Assembly (NCBI GenBank): GCA_027559495.1
Contig: JAMXSV010000008.1
Span: 310,001-374,000 of the forward strand
Reading direction: 5' to 3'
Length of the DNA stretch: 64,000 nucleotides
Source: Aurifilum marmelostoma
Taxonomy: Eukaryota > Ascomycota > Sordariomycetes > Diaporthales > Cryphonectriaceae
Part shown: piece after piece, positions 37,598-49,043 of the stretch
Position numbering within the stretch: position 1 is the first letter of the stretch
How the letters are laid out: every line of letters begins with the position of its first letter
Translations under genes and position numbers: made by a program
Notes under the pieces: generated by a model
Database searches by the model: none
The model's input: the letters and a program-made list of their open reading frames with translations, nothing else
What the model was told of the DNA's origin: nothing

Positions 37598-38653
37598 CTA
37601 CGACGACGACGCGAACTTAACCACATACTTGACACCACTCTCCGCCTTCTTCAGCTTATCCAGTGCCTCGTTCACAGCATCCGCCTCAAAGGGCACCTCC
37701 TCAAAGGGAGGCACAATGATCTTCCCCTCGTCCAGCCAGCGATTGAAAAGCGCCACCCAAGCCGTGTTCAGCCCGGGAAACCCCTCCAACCAAGCCCGGA
37801 ACCCCTTCAGAATGATCCCCTTCGCCGTCAGCGCCGCCTGGTCCCGGAACCCACGCGGGGACGCTATGGCCAGGATCCCGCCGGGCTTGTGGAAGAAGGA
37901 TCGCGCCAGGACAGGGTCGTCCGCGGTGTACGTGTCAAAGACGAACTTCAGATCGTCGCCGGCCGCAGAGCGGACCTGGGCGGCGATCTCGTCCGGGTCG
38001 AGGTGGCGGTCGATGACGTGGGTGGCGCCGTACGCGGTCATGTCGGCGTTGGTCTTTGGCGAGGCGATGGCGATGATGGTGCCGACACCTGCGAGGTGGG
38101 CCTGCTGGACCGCGAACCTGGCGATGGCGGTACCGCCGATGATGACAATCTTGGTACCCGCGTAGTCAAAGGCCTTGGCCTCGGGGCTGTCGTTGGGGAG
38201 GGGGATGCCGAAGCCGAACACAGGGTCAAACAGCGCCACGGCGGCCGTGAAGGGGTTGGTACCAAGGGTGGCGGCCTGCTCGTCCGAGATGAAGTCTGGC
38301 GTGCGGAAGACGAGGTCGGCGCGGGCGAGGGTGTACTCCTGGAAACCACCAGAGAGCTTGAATTTGAACTGTGGCTGGTATGCCACGCGGGTGCCGGCGG
38401 GGAGGTCAGGAGTGCCCGAGACGACGCGGCCTGCGATCTCACAGCCAAGGATAATAGGGAGGTGCGCGTCCAGGCCGCCCAGGCCACGGTCGCGAAGCTT
38501 GTAATCTGCGGGGACGAGGCCTGTCGCCGTGTTTTTCACCAGGACACGGCCTTCCTCGACTTCTTCGATGGGGATGGTCGCCTTCACCAGGGGCTTTCCA
38601 ATCTCTTCCAAGAGGAGCGCGGTCTGCGTTCCACCTGCAGAAGGCGACGACAT
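37598..38653 (-). CDS. Medium-chain (zinc-less) alcohol dehydrogenase/enoyl reductase-like protein, ToxD/LovC type
   Basis: A single exon of 351 aa. An N-terminal GroES-like fold contains GLVPADYKLRD and the ILGCEIAGRVV motif. A Rossmann domain follows with KIVIIGGTAIARFAVQQAH near residue 170. The Cys/His ligands of true zinc alcohol dehydrogenases are not visible, so it belongs to the ToxD/LovC-like trans-enoyl reductase and quinone reductase side of the family. Such proteins use NADPH on alpha,beta-unsaturated carbonyls, either in the cytosol or with a highly reducing polyketide synthase. No such synthase is in the window. It is 5.2 kb from the nearest pigment gene and uses GC-rich codons like the housekeeping genes to its right, so membership of the pigment locus is doubtful. 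The ATG at 38653 is the only reasonable start. Confidence 0.9.
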   Translation of the reverse strand: MSSPSAGGTQTALLLEEIGKPLVKATIPIEEVEEGRVLVKNTATGLVPADYKLRDRGLGGLDAHLPIILGCEIAGRVVSGTPDLPAGTRVAYQPQFKFKLSGGFQEYTLARADLVFRTPDFISDEQAATLGTNPFTAAVALFDPVFGFGIPLPNDSPEAKAFDYAGTKIVIIGGTAIARFAVQQAHLAGVGTIIAIASPKTNADMTAYGATHVIDRHLDPDEIAAQVRSAAGDDLKFVFDTYTADDPVLARSFFHKPGGILAIASPRGFRDQAALTAKGIILKGFRAWLEGFPGLNTAWVALFNRWLDEGKIIVPPFEEVPFEADAVNEALDKLKKAESGVKYVVKFASSS

Positions 38654-40115
38654 TGTGGAATTATACCGGATGATTGGATAGAAAGTAATATTTAAGTGTA
38701 TAAAAATAAAAAAAAAAGGCCAACTTGGGGACTCGTGAAGGTCAGAGTGAGATCAGCACAGCACAAGACCCTTGTGAGAGTAAAGTATTCAGATTGAGAC
38801 AGACTCTCGTGCACTCTCAAAAAGACAAAAGAAGACATAGGATGAACAACACGGCCCTGATCCTTGATTTTATTCTCGTGGCCGCCCGATCTGTCCTACA
38901 ATGTCACACATTGACCTTGCTGCTGAAAGTCCGTCGGGCTTTATACCCAAGACAGGACTTGAAGTAATTAATTAACTTGCCATATCATATCCAACCACGT
39001 GGATCATATGCACACCAGCGGCCAAGTCGGCCTTTAAACCCCCTATCTCCAGCATACAACGGACCACCGGATGGAGATATGCATGTCTCAGCAGGAAAGA
39101 ATGTTGGCACCCACATGTACGCCTCGACTGCATCGGGTGCTCAAACCATCCGAACGCCTCCTCGTCATATGGCGTGGTGCACTGTACTACCGGCTTTCAC
39201 AAGCGCACCGCAGATTCTGAACAAGTACCAATTCCGGTCCGTGGCATTTTCTTTCTGTTATTTCCGTCTGTTTACTCCCCCTCACCTGTCTCCACTCGTT
39301 GTTTGACGTCCTATAGGTATTCACTAAGGGCGGACGGCCTCTCGCATCAACCCAAATTCATGATAATTAATGAATTCGTGTGTAGACTAGGAACATTATT
39401 CGAGCAGCTCATCGCGTAAGAGAGTCACTTGGTTGTTTGGCTGGCCCTCTGCTGGTTGCTATAACACGATAGCTGGGCTAGCCATGGATACTACATGTAC
39501 CATACGATGGCACTGCATGCGGACGCCAAGACCATGATAATTCACAAGAGACCAAGGTTAATATCACTAAGAACTTGATACAACCGATGCTTCTGCATCT
39601 CTGCTTCATGGCTCAGACAAGTCTACAGTAACAACAGGCATTGGTAATTGTATTCGTCAAGCTACTTTTCGTCTTTCGCCGTGTCCTGAAGATCAATCCC
39701 CATGAGCCGGCCTTGTCCCACCGCTCGCAAAGGGAAGACCGGACGAAAACAAAAACAAACAAACAAAACCACGTGATAAAGATGTACGATGATGATGGGA
39801 TCTATGCCCCTCACGAACCGATCGGTGTCGGTCACTTCTCCCCCACAAGATATGTTTGGCATATTCGGCTGCACGTCAGAAGGTAGCTAGGCAGGCCTGC
39901 GTCCTGGAAGCTGACCACGACTTGCGGATGAAATGCTCATGGGATCACCTTCAAACACAGGCCACCTTCGCTGTGCTCAACTGCTGGTCGATGTTTGTCT
40001 TCACTGGCAACTGCGCTTCTTCAACAGTCGCCTCCTGGGAGGTCCTAGTAATGTCCTGTACTCCATTTGCTGGTGGCTGATCGCGGGTTGGGTTGCTTGC
40101 AGAGCGGCTCTTCTC
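38654..40115. other. Spacer without supportable genes
   Basis: About 1.5 kb. The first few hundred bases are the reductase promoter. An A-rich AAACAAAC-type tract lies near 39750. The frame 39933-40445 on the plus strand is mostly the antisense shadow of the neighbouring gene. Confidence 0.5.
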
Positions 40116-42140
40116 CTAAGTCCCGCCTGCCGTGCTGCCACTCTTCTCGAGCTGTCTCATGAACCGCTTCTTCTGCTTCTCTTTGCATCTCTGGGCATAT
40201 CCAGGCTCGTTCATCCTTCGCAGCTCGTGCATGAGCTCCCAGTTCTGTTGACCCGTAGTGTTTGGAACTTTGGGTTTGGGCACATGCTTAGGGATGAAAG
40301 AAGGTCCAGACGGGGACGGCATTGTGGCTGCCAAAGGCGGCATAGGATTGATAGAATTTTGAGACAGGAAGCTCGGGGGGCCAGCACCGAGAATTGGTTG
40401 TGCACTAACGATTCCAGGTGTTTGGTGGGCTGGATTGTTGCATGATGGCACCAGACTGGAAAATTGCTGGTGAAACGGCCCAGAAAGATCATTCGGGGCC
40501 ATACCCAACGTAGGAGCAAGCCCAGGGGCATGACCAAGACTAGTAGGTGAGATCAATTCTTGAGAGAACCGTTGAGGCAGTCCTGGAGCAACACCCACAC
40601 CCGCACCAGGGGCAAGGCCATTCGCACTGAATCCCGCCAATGGCGGAGGAGCGGGTCCCATGAAGTTGTTAGCGTTAGGCATGATTGCTGGAGCTGATTG
40701 CCAGGGAGCTTGCTGCATGGGTGGCAAGCACATCATAGGATGAGGGTTAACTAGAGGAGGCGCCCAGATTCCGGGAGGAGGCTGAAAAGCCTGGACCAAT
40801 CCAGGCGGCGAGATGCAGTCCGGTGTGCTTTGGTATCCATGGGCCGGTTGGAAGAGATCATTATATATGAGATCCTGGTTTATCGCGCCTGTATTCGCCA
40901 GTAGATCGTCATGGATCTCACTTGATGAGAACTCTCTGGCCGCTGGGTTGAGCGTTGAACGCTTCGAGCGGCCCTCGGACCCAGACACATTTGACTTCTT
41001 CTTTTGGCGTCGAAATATGGGCTCTGTCTCGACGTCTTCGAAAGTGCTTTGATATTCGAGTCTGGAGTGAGAGCGTGTGGAAGGGTCAGATGATGCTGAT
41101 GTAGATGCATATCCAGAGTCCGACTGCATGCGCTTCTTTCGCTTGAATGTCAGCTCCTCGTCCGACCTCATGGAACTCCAAGAAACGATGGCTGGGTCTG
41201 CAATAGCGACAACCTCAGCCGGTTCCTCAACGTGCCGATGGTGCAGACGATCGAGCAGGTCTTGGAAGCGTTTGGCTTCGTCTGCTGCAGCCCGAACGTG
41301 GTATTTTTGAGCACGGGATTTATCGTTCATCGCATCAACAGCCTGATCCTGCGTTTGAAGGTCTGCATAGTCGGAGTCCACCTGCTCTCCTGTTGCCTCA
41401 AAGACCGTACGGGCACCTTCCGAAGCCCTCTTTGAGTGCAGGGAATCCTCGAAATCTCCATTAGCAACGTCGAGATATTTGTCCTGTAGATCTTCCCCAA
41501 GAATGCGCAAATCGTCATGAGGCTTGCTTTGGGATCCAAGCTTCCGCTCCTCGACAAAGGTAGACTGCGTTTTGTCCAGCGAAGTCTTAACCCGGCGACA
41601 GGAATCCAGTGGGACTGAAGCTGAGATGATGACGGTATTCTCTGATATCTCTGAGGCCTCTGGAAAGGGGTGTATCTCGAGAACCTTGATAGCCTCGCTG
41701 TCCAGGCCGAGAAGGATCTGACCACCAGATGGCTGGCCATTGTAGCGGCCCGAGTGGTGTTGAACAACGGTACTTGGCTCAGTGCTTTGGCTCTTCCTCA
41801 CAGTATGACCATGAGGAAACTCCGCATGGTCCGCATGGTGGATAGAGAGCGGACTCTGGCTGTGGCTGTGACTCTTATAGGTGATATCCGAGGGTATGTG
41901 CGGCCCCGGATTCTGGCTGCGCCAGGTCGGCGAATTCATCATCTCGGCGAGCTTTGCGCAGTGTCGTTCGACTGCCTGAGACATTGGCGGTATGCCCTTT
42001 TCTTGACGAGTGCCAACAGGTGCACTTCGGGTGAAGCCATCGGCAGGCATGGACGCGGAGGAGATTCGAGTGTCAACAGTCAGGCTTGGCTTCGAGGGAC
42101 GGCCTGAATCAATGTCGTCCTGGCCTTGTCGTAACTCCAT
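40116..42140 (-). CDS. Low-complexity protein of unknown function with a conserved-looking basic C-terminus
   Basis: One long exon of about 674 aa from the ATG at 42140. I do not recognise a domain. The first 350 residues are polar and Ser-rich with an SDSGYAS patch and a basic KRKKR segment. The middle (about 440-620) is rich in Pro, Gly, Asn and Met and looks disordered. The last 45 residues are dense and charged (NWELMHELRRMNEPGY, then CKEKQKKRFMRQLEK), the part most likely to be conserved and perhaps helical. The frame is open for 2 kb, which argues for a real gene. The sequence TTTTAG lies just upstream of the ATG, suggesting an intron and therefore an upstream leader or coding exon. A short open stretch beginning with ATG at 42457 (MANVEETWELL) is a candidate, but I could not join it in frame. 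Possibly a nuclear or RNA-associated protein; that is a guess. Confidence 0.75.
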   Translation of the reverse strand: MELRQGQDDIDSGRPSKPSLTVDTRISSASMPADGFTRSAPVGTRQEKGIPPMSQAVERHCAKLAEMMNSPTWRSQNPGPHIPSDITYKSHSHSQSPLSIHHADHAEFPHGHTVRKSQSTEPSTVVQHHSGRYNGQPSGGQILLGLDSEAIKVLEIHPFPEASEISENTVIISASVPLDSCRRVKTSLDKTQSTFVEERKLGSQSKPHDDLRILGEDLQDKYLDVANGDFEDSLHSKRASEGARTVFEATGEQVDSDYADLQTQDQAVDAMNDKSRAQKYHVRAAADEAKRFQDLLDRLHHRHVEEPAEVVAIADPAIVSWSSMRSDEELTFKRKKRMQSDSGYASTSASSDPSTRSHSRLEYQSTFEDVETEPIFRRQKKKSNVSGSEGRSKRSTLNPAAREFSSSEIHDDLLANTGAINQDLIYNDLFQPAHGYQSTPDCISPPGLVQAFQPPPGIWAPPLVNPHPMMCLPPMQQAPWQSAPAIMPNANNFMGPAPPPLAGFSANGLAPGAGVGVAPGLPQRFSQELISPTSLGHAPGLAPTLGMAPNDLSGPFHQQFSSLVPSCNNPAHQTPGIVSAQPILGAGPPSFLSQNSINPMPPLAATMPSPSGPSFIPKHVPKPKVPNTTGQQNWELMHELRRMNEPGYAQRCKEKQKKRFMRQLEKSGSTAGGT

Positions 42141-44049
42141 ATTGCTAAAACAAAGGGTCGTCAATCAACATTCCTCACATTTTCGACGAGGAACGGGGCA
42201 TTCACCTCCTTGCAGGTGAAACCAGATGGACTGTGCTGAGCAGAGAAAACCTTTTGGGCTAGCCGCGTTGAGGGTGTCTAGAAGAGCTTCGCGTTAGTGG
42301 AAGTCGTCTAAAATACGCATATAGACAGGCACAGGTGCTTGAAGAAACGAGACAGAGCTGTGGATAGCGCAACATGTCAAACGAACCTCGCTAGATAGCT
42401 CTACCGGATATTGCGCGAAGCAGCCAACAGCTCCCAGGTCTCCTCAACATTAGCCATTGTTTGAAAAAGAAGTCAGGGGCAGAAGACGTTGTAGACTCCG
42501 CCTTTGGATAAGACGAACTGAGCACAGGGACCAGTGATAAGAAAGGGTGCGGGAGGTGGGGGGCTCAGCGAGGCCCTAGACACATCTGAACAGGCTTCTG
42601 CTCTAGCGAAGGCTATGTAGCTGAATGTCATTGGCAAGACTGGCGCCACTGATTGGAATGGAGCAGCTCAACATAAAAGAGAAGGTTTCATCCTGGTCTG
42701 GTATGGCCAAGTAATATTGCCGAAAGACAGAGATGTAGATGCTCTGCCCGTGTCAATCCTCGTGGGCCTGGTGGGGAAGAAGACTGGAAGCAGTGAATAT
42801 GGGAAGATAAACAAGAGAATGTGGGAACAGGGAAGGTGATGTTGATGCAGCAATGTTCAATACTTACCACGCCTGAGTTTAGAGAACAGTCCAAGTAAGC
42901 AGGACTGAAAGCCGATGGAAAGGCTAGAAGATTCTCAGCACGCGTCGCAGATTAGAAAGTTGATCTTTTCACTGTTGACAGGCAGGGCTGTGTGGCCTGT
43001 TGATTGGGAGCTGGGCCTGATAGGCGTTCTCATCGGAGGTCGGCAATACCAGCTGGTGACAACGAGGTTGGGGTCAGAGGATGTGGCATACCCTAAAAAG
43101 TGAAGTGTCCGCTCAAAAATCGCTGTGATCAACTGTGGTACCACCCCGAAGAGAAAGGATAACCTAAACCTGCATGGGCATATCCAAAGTCGAGAATGAA
43201 GTTTTTGGAGAAGAAGTGGTGGCAGATCAATATGACCCAAGTTGTTGTGGTGAGAGAGAGGTGATGAGGAGGTACGATCTAGGAGGAGGCTTGCTTGGGG
43301 AGATGCAAGGGGCAGGAGCTGCAAGAGCTTTCTTTCCCCGCTGCTGCCATTTCAGAAGCTGGCAGGCTGGCTCATCCTGTCAACAAACCCCCCCCCCCCT
43401 CTCTCACCCCTCTCAACCCAAACAACTTCGGACGACCACAGGCAGGCGAGAGAATACGTGCTCCTGCATCATCATTCCCACCACTGATCTCATTTGAGGA
43501 TATTCACCTCTGTGTTTTGTCACCTCTGCCACGTAGTTCTGCCTCAAGGGACCAAACTTGGCATGTACAATCAATGAAGTGTGGTTGCTCGCACAGAAGT
43601 GCCAGCAAGAGCGAGCTAGGCAACAGAAGACAGCTCGGAGACAGGAAGTTCAGGGAGCGAGACCTGCTCAGCTGACTGAGTATTGATCCAGCATGACATA
43701 GGGCCTCGTCAACATGTCGACCACACGCTGAAGAGACGGAAGACCAGAACCAGGAACGGAACACACGCGAAACATATCCTGAGAGGCAGCGTCTAGAGCC
43801 CGAGCCCGAGTCCCCTGAGAGATTTCTCATGCGAACATGAGCGACAAGAGATGAAGAAAAGATATAGCTGTTTGGCGCGGTCGATGAGATTATACAGAGT
43901 TGCCCACAAAGCAAAAGCTACTTGAAGAAGCTACCAACCTTGTCCCGCACCACAGGCGATCCAGGGAGGTTTGTAGAAGAGAAGACCAGACAATCCGCAG
44001 ATACCGTTTTGCGACCGATACCCCAAAACGGCCCTTACCAGGAGACAAA
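42141..44049. other. Spacer: promoter/leader of the unknown gene and 3' side of AIM24
   Basis: About 1.9 kb. It probably contains one or more leader introns of the gene ending at 40116. A C12 homopolymer lies at 43388-43399. No other gene is supportable. Confidence 0.45.
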
Positions 44050-45502
44050 CTACGATGCCACGGCAGCATTGCCCGACATGTAGCCCGCGAAAGCTTTCTG
44101 CACCAGTAGTCAGCACACTATCACAAGCTATATGTTCCTGAGCGGGTATCGAGAGCGAAATTCCTTACCGCGTTCCTGGTCTGGATGAAGACAGTCCCTG
44201 GGCCGGTGAACTTGCACACGAGACCCTCTGCAGAGGCAAAGCCCGAGATGATTCCGCCAGAGGCAACTCGCTCCATCACATACTTGGTGTTCCACGCAAC
44301 TAGGTGACCGTTGTCTACAATATACTTTTCTCCTTCGACGAGCTGCCAGGATGTCAGAATTGTAGGAGGGGAGCATTGCCCGTGTACTAGGCAGCTGGGT
44401 TGGGCAACGACTCACATCTTTGCGGATGATGGCACCAAAACTTGTCAACCACATCAGCCCGACGCCACTGATCTTGTACACCCACAGACCCTCCCCGCTG
44501 AACATGGCCTTGCCCAGGCCCTGCCTCTTATACTCCTTGACGACGCCCTGAGTGCTCGCCAGGTAGCCATCATGGCCCACACTCCAGCTCTCATCTCCAC
44601 TGAGCCGTATGCTCGTGACATCACCCAGGAAGGGAGGACCGAGCAACAGCTCGCCCGGCCCGGTGAAGGTCGAGTGGCCCATCTCACCACCTGCCACCAG
44701 CTTCTTCATACTAAACTTGTACGCACCCCTCAGCGTGATGGTTGGGCTCATTGCGATCATGGTGCCGGGTTTCGCATTAAGCGGGCAACCCATCGCCAGC
44801 TGGATGGTCAGGATCGTGTTACTATCACGGTGGCTGATGCGATACGAGCCGCCATTAAAGGTGCCGACGTCGTCAGAGATGGCCGACGCGCCCACGAAGT
44901 GACCTGCGGGTGGTGCGCCGCCCATCAGGTTGGACGGGTTACTCGTGTCCACAGGCGCGTCCTCCTCGTCGCGCTCGGAGACGGGTGGCTTCTCTGCGGC
45001 ATAATTCTGGCCCTCTGGCGGGCCGGCGTACGTCGGCGGCTGCTGCAGCTGTGCCTCGTCACCATGGTGCGAGCCGGTCGAGCTGTGGCGCATGTGTAAT
45101 GGGAGGCTCATGTTGGGTGGAGCGGACTGAGCCGACTGAGGAGATTTGGCCTGCTGCTGCTGCTGCTGCTGCTGTTGCTGTGGGGGTGGTGGGTAGGAAG
45201 TCGGGCTGGTGACCCGGAGTGGCGGTGTTCCTGCCGAGGCTGGAGGCGGCGGATAAGACCTTTGCTGACCTGCGGGCGACCCGTTGGGCGGCGGCGGGTA
45301 GAATGCCTGCCTGCCTGCTGGGGGCGAGGTTGGGACGCCCCCTATGGGCCCAAATGAGGTCTGGTGAGCCGGTGCAGACATTGGTGGTGGTGGATAGCTC
45401 TTTTTCGCCGTGGTGGGCGGGGCTGCGATATGATCAATGAGTGTGCATGGTGAGATGAGGCGTGTCTACGAGATACTCACGCGGATAGTATTGCGAAGCC
45501 AT
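44050..45502 (-). CDS. AIM24 family protein (altered inheritance of mitochondria 24)
   Basis: Four exons (45502-45481, 45422-44416, 44342-44169, 44097-44050) give about 416 aa. The N-terminal 150 residues are a proline-rich repeat region of SYPPPP units with a Gln tract (CAG/CTG microsatellite near 45151-45180), predicted disordered. From about residue 190 an AIM24/DUF124 beta-sandwich domain runs to the end: SYRISHRDSNTILTIQL, GAYKFSMKKL, FTGPGELLLGPPF, LVAWNTKYVMERV and VFIQTRN. Yeast Aim24 is a mitochondrial inner-membrane protein linked to MICOS. The present protein has a proline-rich start, not an obvious targeting peptide, so localisation is open. The 22-nt first exon and 48-nt last exon (ending SGNAAVAS) are needed to give sensible ends. 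In-frame ATGs in exon 2 give a shorter alternative. Confidence 0.88.
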
Positions 45503-47058
45503 GGTGTGGATGGGAGGTAGCGGTTGGTGTGCAATGGTGACAAGTGCCCGTGGTCAATGCTGTCCAAGAGGCGTTGATATGCTGACTGGATTGTGAGGGC
45601 TTCAGGAGGTGTCAGTCATGATGATATCCTCGCCACCAGGACTGGTGTTACGCCGCAGCTGAGGATGATGGGCTGCCCCGCACCCACCGTGGATCCCTGG
45701 TCAATTCAAGGGTGGCCGGATTCTTGATATTGGCAGACGCCTGTTCTACCGATCTGCGTGGAGAGGTTCTGTTTTCTCTACACGTCGAGTCTTGCGCGTA
45801 TGTGAAGGAGGAAAAAAAAAAATTTATAACAAATATACTGACGAGAGAGAGAGAAAGGGACCAAGACCTGGAGAAGAAAAAGAGAAGTGCGACGACAAGC
45901 AACACAAATCATACATAGATGATGAGGTCGGGAGCTGATCACAGATCATCCAAAGACAGGCCGCGCAGCATGCCCCCCTCCCTGTCGCCATGAGGGCGCC
46001 TCGGCCCCCCCCCCCCCTTCAAACGTTGCAGGCTGCAATCACTGTGCATGCAGCGAACCGCTGCCCTGAGCATTGCCGGGGCGCCCCATCGCACCACGCC
46101 CGCCCGCCCAATGCGCTGAGCTCAGCTCCATGAACCACTACGAGAACCCGTCCAATGGGTTCTCGTTGGGGGTGTGGTGGGACCCTGGGGATACCTGCAG
46201 GGAGGCGAGATTTGGAAATATCCGTCTCGGCGCTTACGGCTGTGCTTCGCCGGGCGGCTAGATGGTGGGTGCTGGATGGTCATTGGGAGGAGGTTGTTTT
46301 GGCCAAGAAGTCTTGGAAGGGTTGGCAAAGGACCTGTCTAGGTCTGGACGGAGGTGAGAAAAGAAAGAGAGAGATATCCGACCTGTTTCGGTAAGTCTGC
46401 TTTGGACGGTGGAAATGAGGAACACAGATCTGGCAGAGGTGAGAGGGTGGATTGGATGATGTGAAGTTGAGTGAGCTAGGATTGCAGGTAGCCTAACAAG
46501 GAAGCTGTGGAATCTGCATGGAAGTCTGTTAGTGTGCCCAGGCAGGACTTGTACAAAGACACCCGTCATGCCAGCTGTTCTGCCTTGTAGTATCTGTGTG
46601 AAGAAAGGCATTGTAATTGACTGATTTTGGAACAATCAATTGCCAGGAAAATCAGAGAGGACAAGCAACGGTAGACAACAATTACCCGCTCTATCTAGTA
46701 TGTACCCGTTCTTTGTACCGTGTACAGACGTACTGCACTGCACTACTCCGGCCGGGTCCAAGATAAGGCCGGGGATCGAGGGACCTGCTGACAGGGATCG
46801 GGGGATTGCAGCTCTCAGAGCTTCTCTAGTCCTTACGTACTGGTATTGGAGGAACAGGTGCGACCTGATGACTGTTGCGAGAGCTTCCACCATCTTCCGT
46901 ACAGCCAGTCAGCTCGCCAACTGGGCCACTGGTTACCTGAAATACTCTCACGCTCCATTTGAGGCGTGTTCAAAGCTTCTCAAAGGATCCTGAATGCTCT
47001 TTGGGTCATCGCCATCAGGCCTTGGGATCTCCGATACAACCAGCGTTCCCCTCCCGCC
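45503..47058. other. Divergent intergenic region between AIM24 and TMEM19-family gene
   Basis: About 1.55 kb shared upstream region of two divergent genes. It contains a C13 run at 46005-46017 and a short GA-rich tract near 45843. The short frames show no family signature. An in-frame upstream extension of the TMEM19-family gene from 46966 lacks conserved sequence. Confidence 0.5.
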
Positions 47059-48282
47059 ATGAAGGCCACCATCGCAGTCCCAGCCCTTGGGCTGTTAATA
47101 TACCGTGCCTACTCGAGAAACTCGTTGACACCAGGAGGCCTGGTTGCAGCAACGCTCACCGGGATTGCCCACGCCTACCATCCTTGGAACCTCCCCTTCG
47201 TGCTCCTCTGCGTCTTCTTCCTTGCAGGCACGCGCGTGACGCATATCAAGGAAGATGTCAAGGCCAAGCTGACGATGGCCTCGAAAGGCTCGTCTGGTGG
47301 CGAAGGGCCACGAACACACGTCCAAGGTAAGTGATGGTTGCTTTTTGCATACTAGAACACCACAGCACCCCCGGACTTTTATCTAGCAATAGACAGTCGC
47401 TAACCTCGTCCTGCCCCCCTCCGGGATCTAGTCTTTGCCAACTCTCTCGTCGCTTCCATCCTCTCCGTCGTACATGCGTATCAGCTAAACCAGCGCGCCG
47501 CCTCCCACGACCCTCTGCAAGCCGGCACAACCTTTCAAGACTCTCCCTCTCTCTGCTTTTCCTGGGGCGGCGACGTGCTCGTCGTGGGCATCATTGCGAA
47601 CTACGCTGCCGTCGCCGCTGACACCTTCAGCTCTGAGCTCGGGATTCTCGCCCGAGGCCCGCCGCGGCTGATCACCTCACTGTCGCTGCGGAAAGTCCCG
47701 CCCGGCACCAACGGCGGCGTGACGCTGACGGGGCTCGGGGCAGGATTCCTGGGGAGCATGATCATGGTCACCACGTCGATGCTCTTCATACCCTTTTGTA
47801 GTCAGCAGACGGCCGGGCGGTTGGGCGGCGGCCAGCCCTGGACGCAGGCTCAGTACCGGGTCTTCATGATGAGTATGACGGTGTGGGGGTTTCTAGGCAG
47901 CGTGCTGGACTCATTTCTGGGCGGCATCTTCCAGAGGAGCGTGCGTGATGTGCGAACGGGCAAGATTGTGGAGGGCGAGGGCGGAGAGAGAGTGCTTGTT
48001 TCAGCTACACCTGGTGCACAGGGGCAAGAGTCCAGCGAGGAGAAAGCCTCTACAGTAGGCCAGACCGAGGGAGATGGGTCTGGGGCCAAGTATGATGCCA
48101 AGAACAAACACCGTAGGTCAAGCTTTGGTGATGATAGGCCGACACGGGTGATCGAGTCTGGGTGGGATCTCCTAGACAACAATGATGTGAACTTCCTGAT
48201 GGCATTCACAATGAGCATGGGGGCGATGTTGGGTGCAGCCTGGTACTGGGGGATCACTCTAGAGGACCTGCAGAAGGTCTAG
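47059..48282 (+). CDS. TMEM19/DUF92-family integral membrane protein
   Basis: Two exons (47059-47326, 47432-48282) give about 372 aa. The hallmarks of TMEM19/DUF92 proteins are present: SLTPGGLVAATLTG near the N-terminus, ADTFSSELGIL around residue 130, and LRKVPPGTNGGVTLTGLGAGFLGS. Five or six hydrophobic segments are visible, the last just before the C-terminus (NFLMAFTMSMGAMLGAAW). Bacterial and plant relatives include phytyl-phosphate kinase-type proteins; the fungal function is unknown. A polar, Ser/Glu-rich insert of about 80 residues precedes the final helix. The ATG at 47059 is chosen because the conserved family sequence begins there. The intron has donor GTAAGT and acceptor CTAG. 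Confidence 0.88.
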
Positions 48283-49043
48283 GAGGGAATGCGTGTGTGA
48301 ATTTAGGGGGTGGTCACTTAGCAGATATCATATATAGTTCTGCAGCCCTTAAACCTCATTCGCGCCAGTGCAAGCTAAATACTTGTAAATTTCGGCCTTC
48401 CCCCTCAAATGACTGTTGCCTAAGCCTGCTTCCGTCAGTCCCCTTGCATGAGCCCGAGGACCCAAATAGCACCAAGAGAAAACCTCTTCCCCTCCCAACG
48501 TCTATCTCGCTAGCCAAGTTGGCCATCAACCTCCTTCTCTCCTCTTTCACATTCTGCCTCAGCTTCACTCTAAAGTCTTGTTTCTCTTCCAAAACAACTG
48601 CACACCAGCACCATTGAACAGTTCTCTGCTGCTGTCAAGAAACACTGTCCAGGAAAGAGGATCACACATCATAAGGCTCTGGGCCTGAGGCACCACTTTT
48701 GGGTGGTGACCAACAGTAAGCTTGCTAGGTAGGTAAGCTCTGAAAGTGGTAGCAGCAAACTCTTGGCCCGGACACGGCTCCTAGGCCCAGGACGCGTCGC
48801 GAACCCCCCAGGGGACCCACTAACACTTTAGCACCAGGGCATCGCCATTGTGCATTAGCAACCTTTCTCCAACTCCTCCCTCCTAACAGTTCCATCAGTT
48901 GCATCAGCGGATTAAAAAAAAAGAGGCCCACGGCTGGGTGCGCTTTTCTCCTCTGCACCATCGCAGCACCTTTTTGCTGCTCATCGGTTCTCTGTCGCCG
49001 TTTTGTCATCCACACGATATCGTCATCACACGAGTCGTTCGTC
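48283..49043. other. Intergenic region upstream of the Spt16 gene
   Basis: About 760 bp, pyrimidine-rich close to the Spt16 start as expected for a highly expressed fungal housekeeping promoter and leader. No gene seen. Confidence 0.5.

Noticed and set aside
39933..40445. 170-codon plus-strand frame rich in Leu/Cys
   Set aside because: Over half of it is antisense to the C-terminal coding sequence of the unknown gene; the hydrophobicity is a by-product of that.
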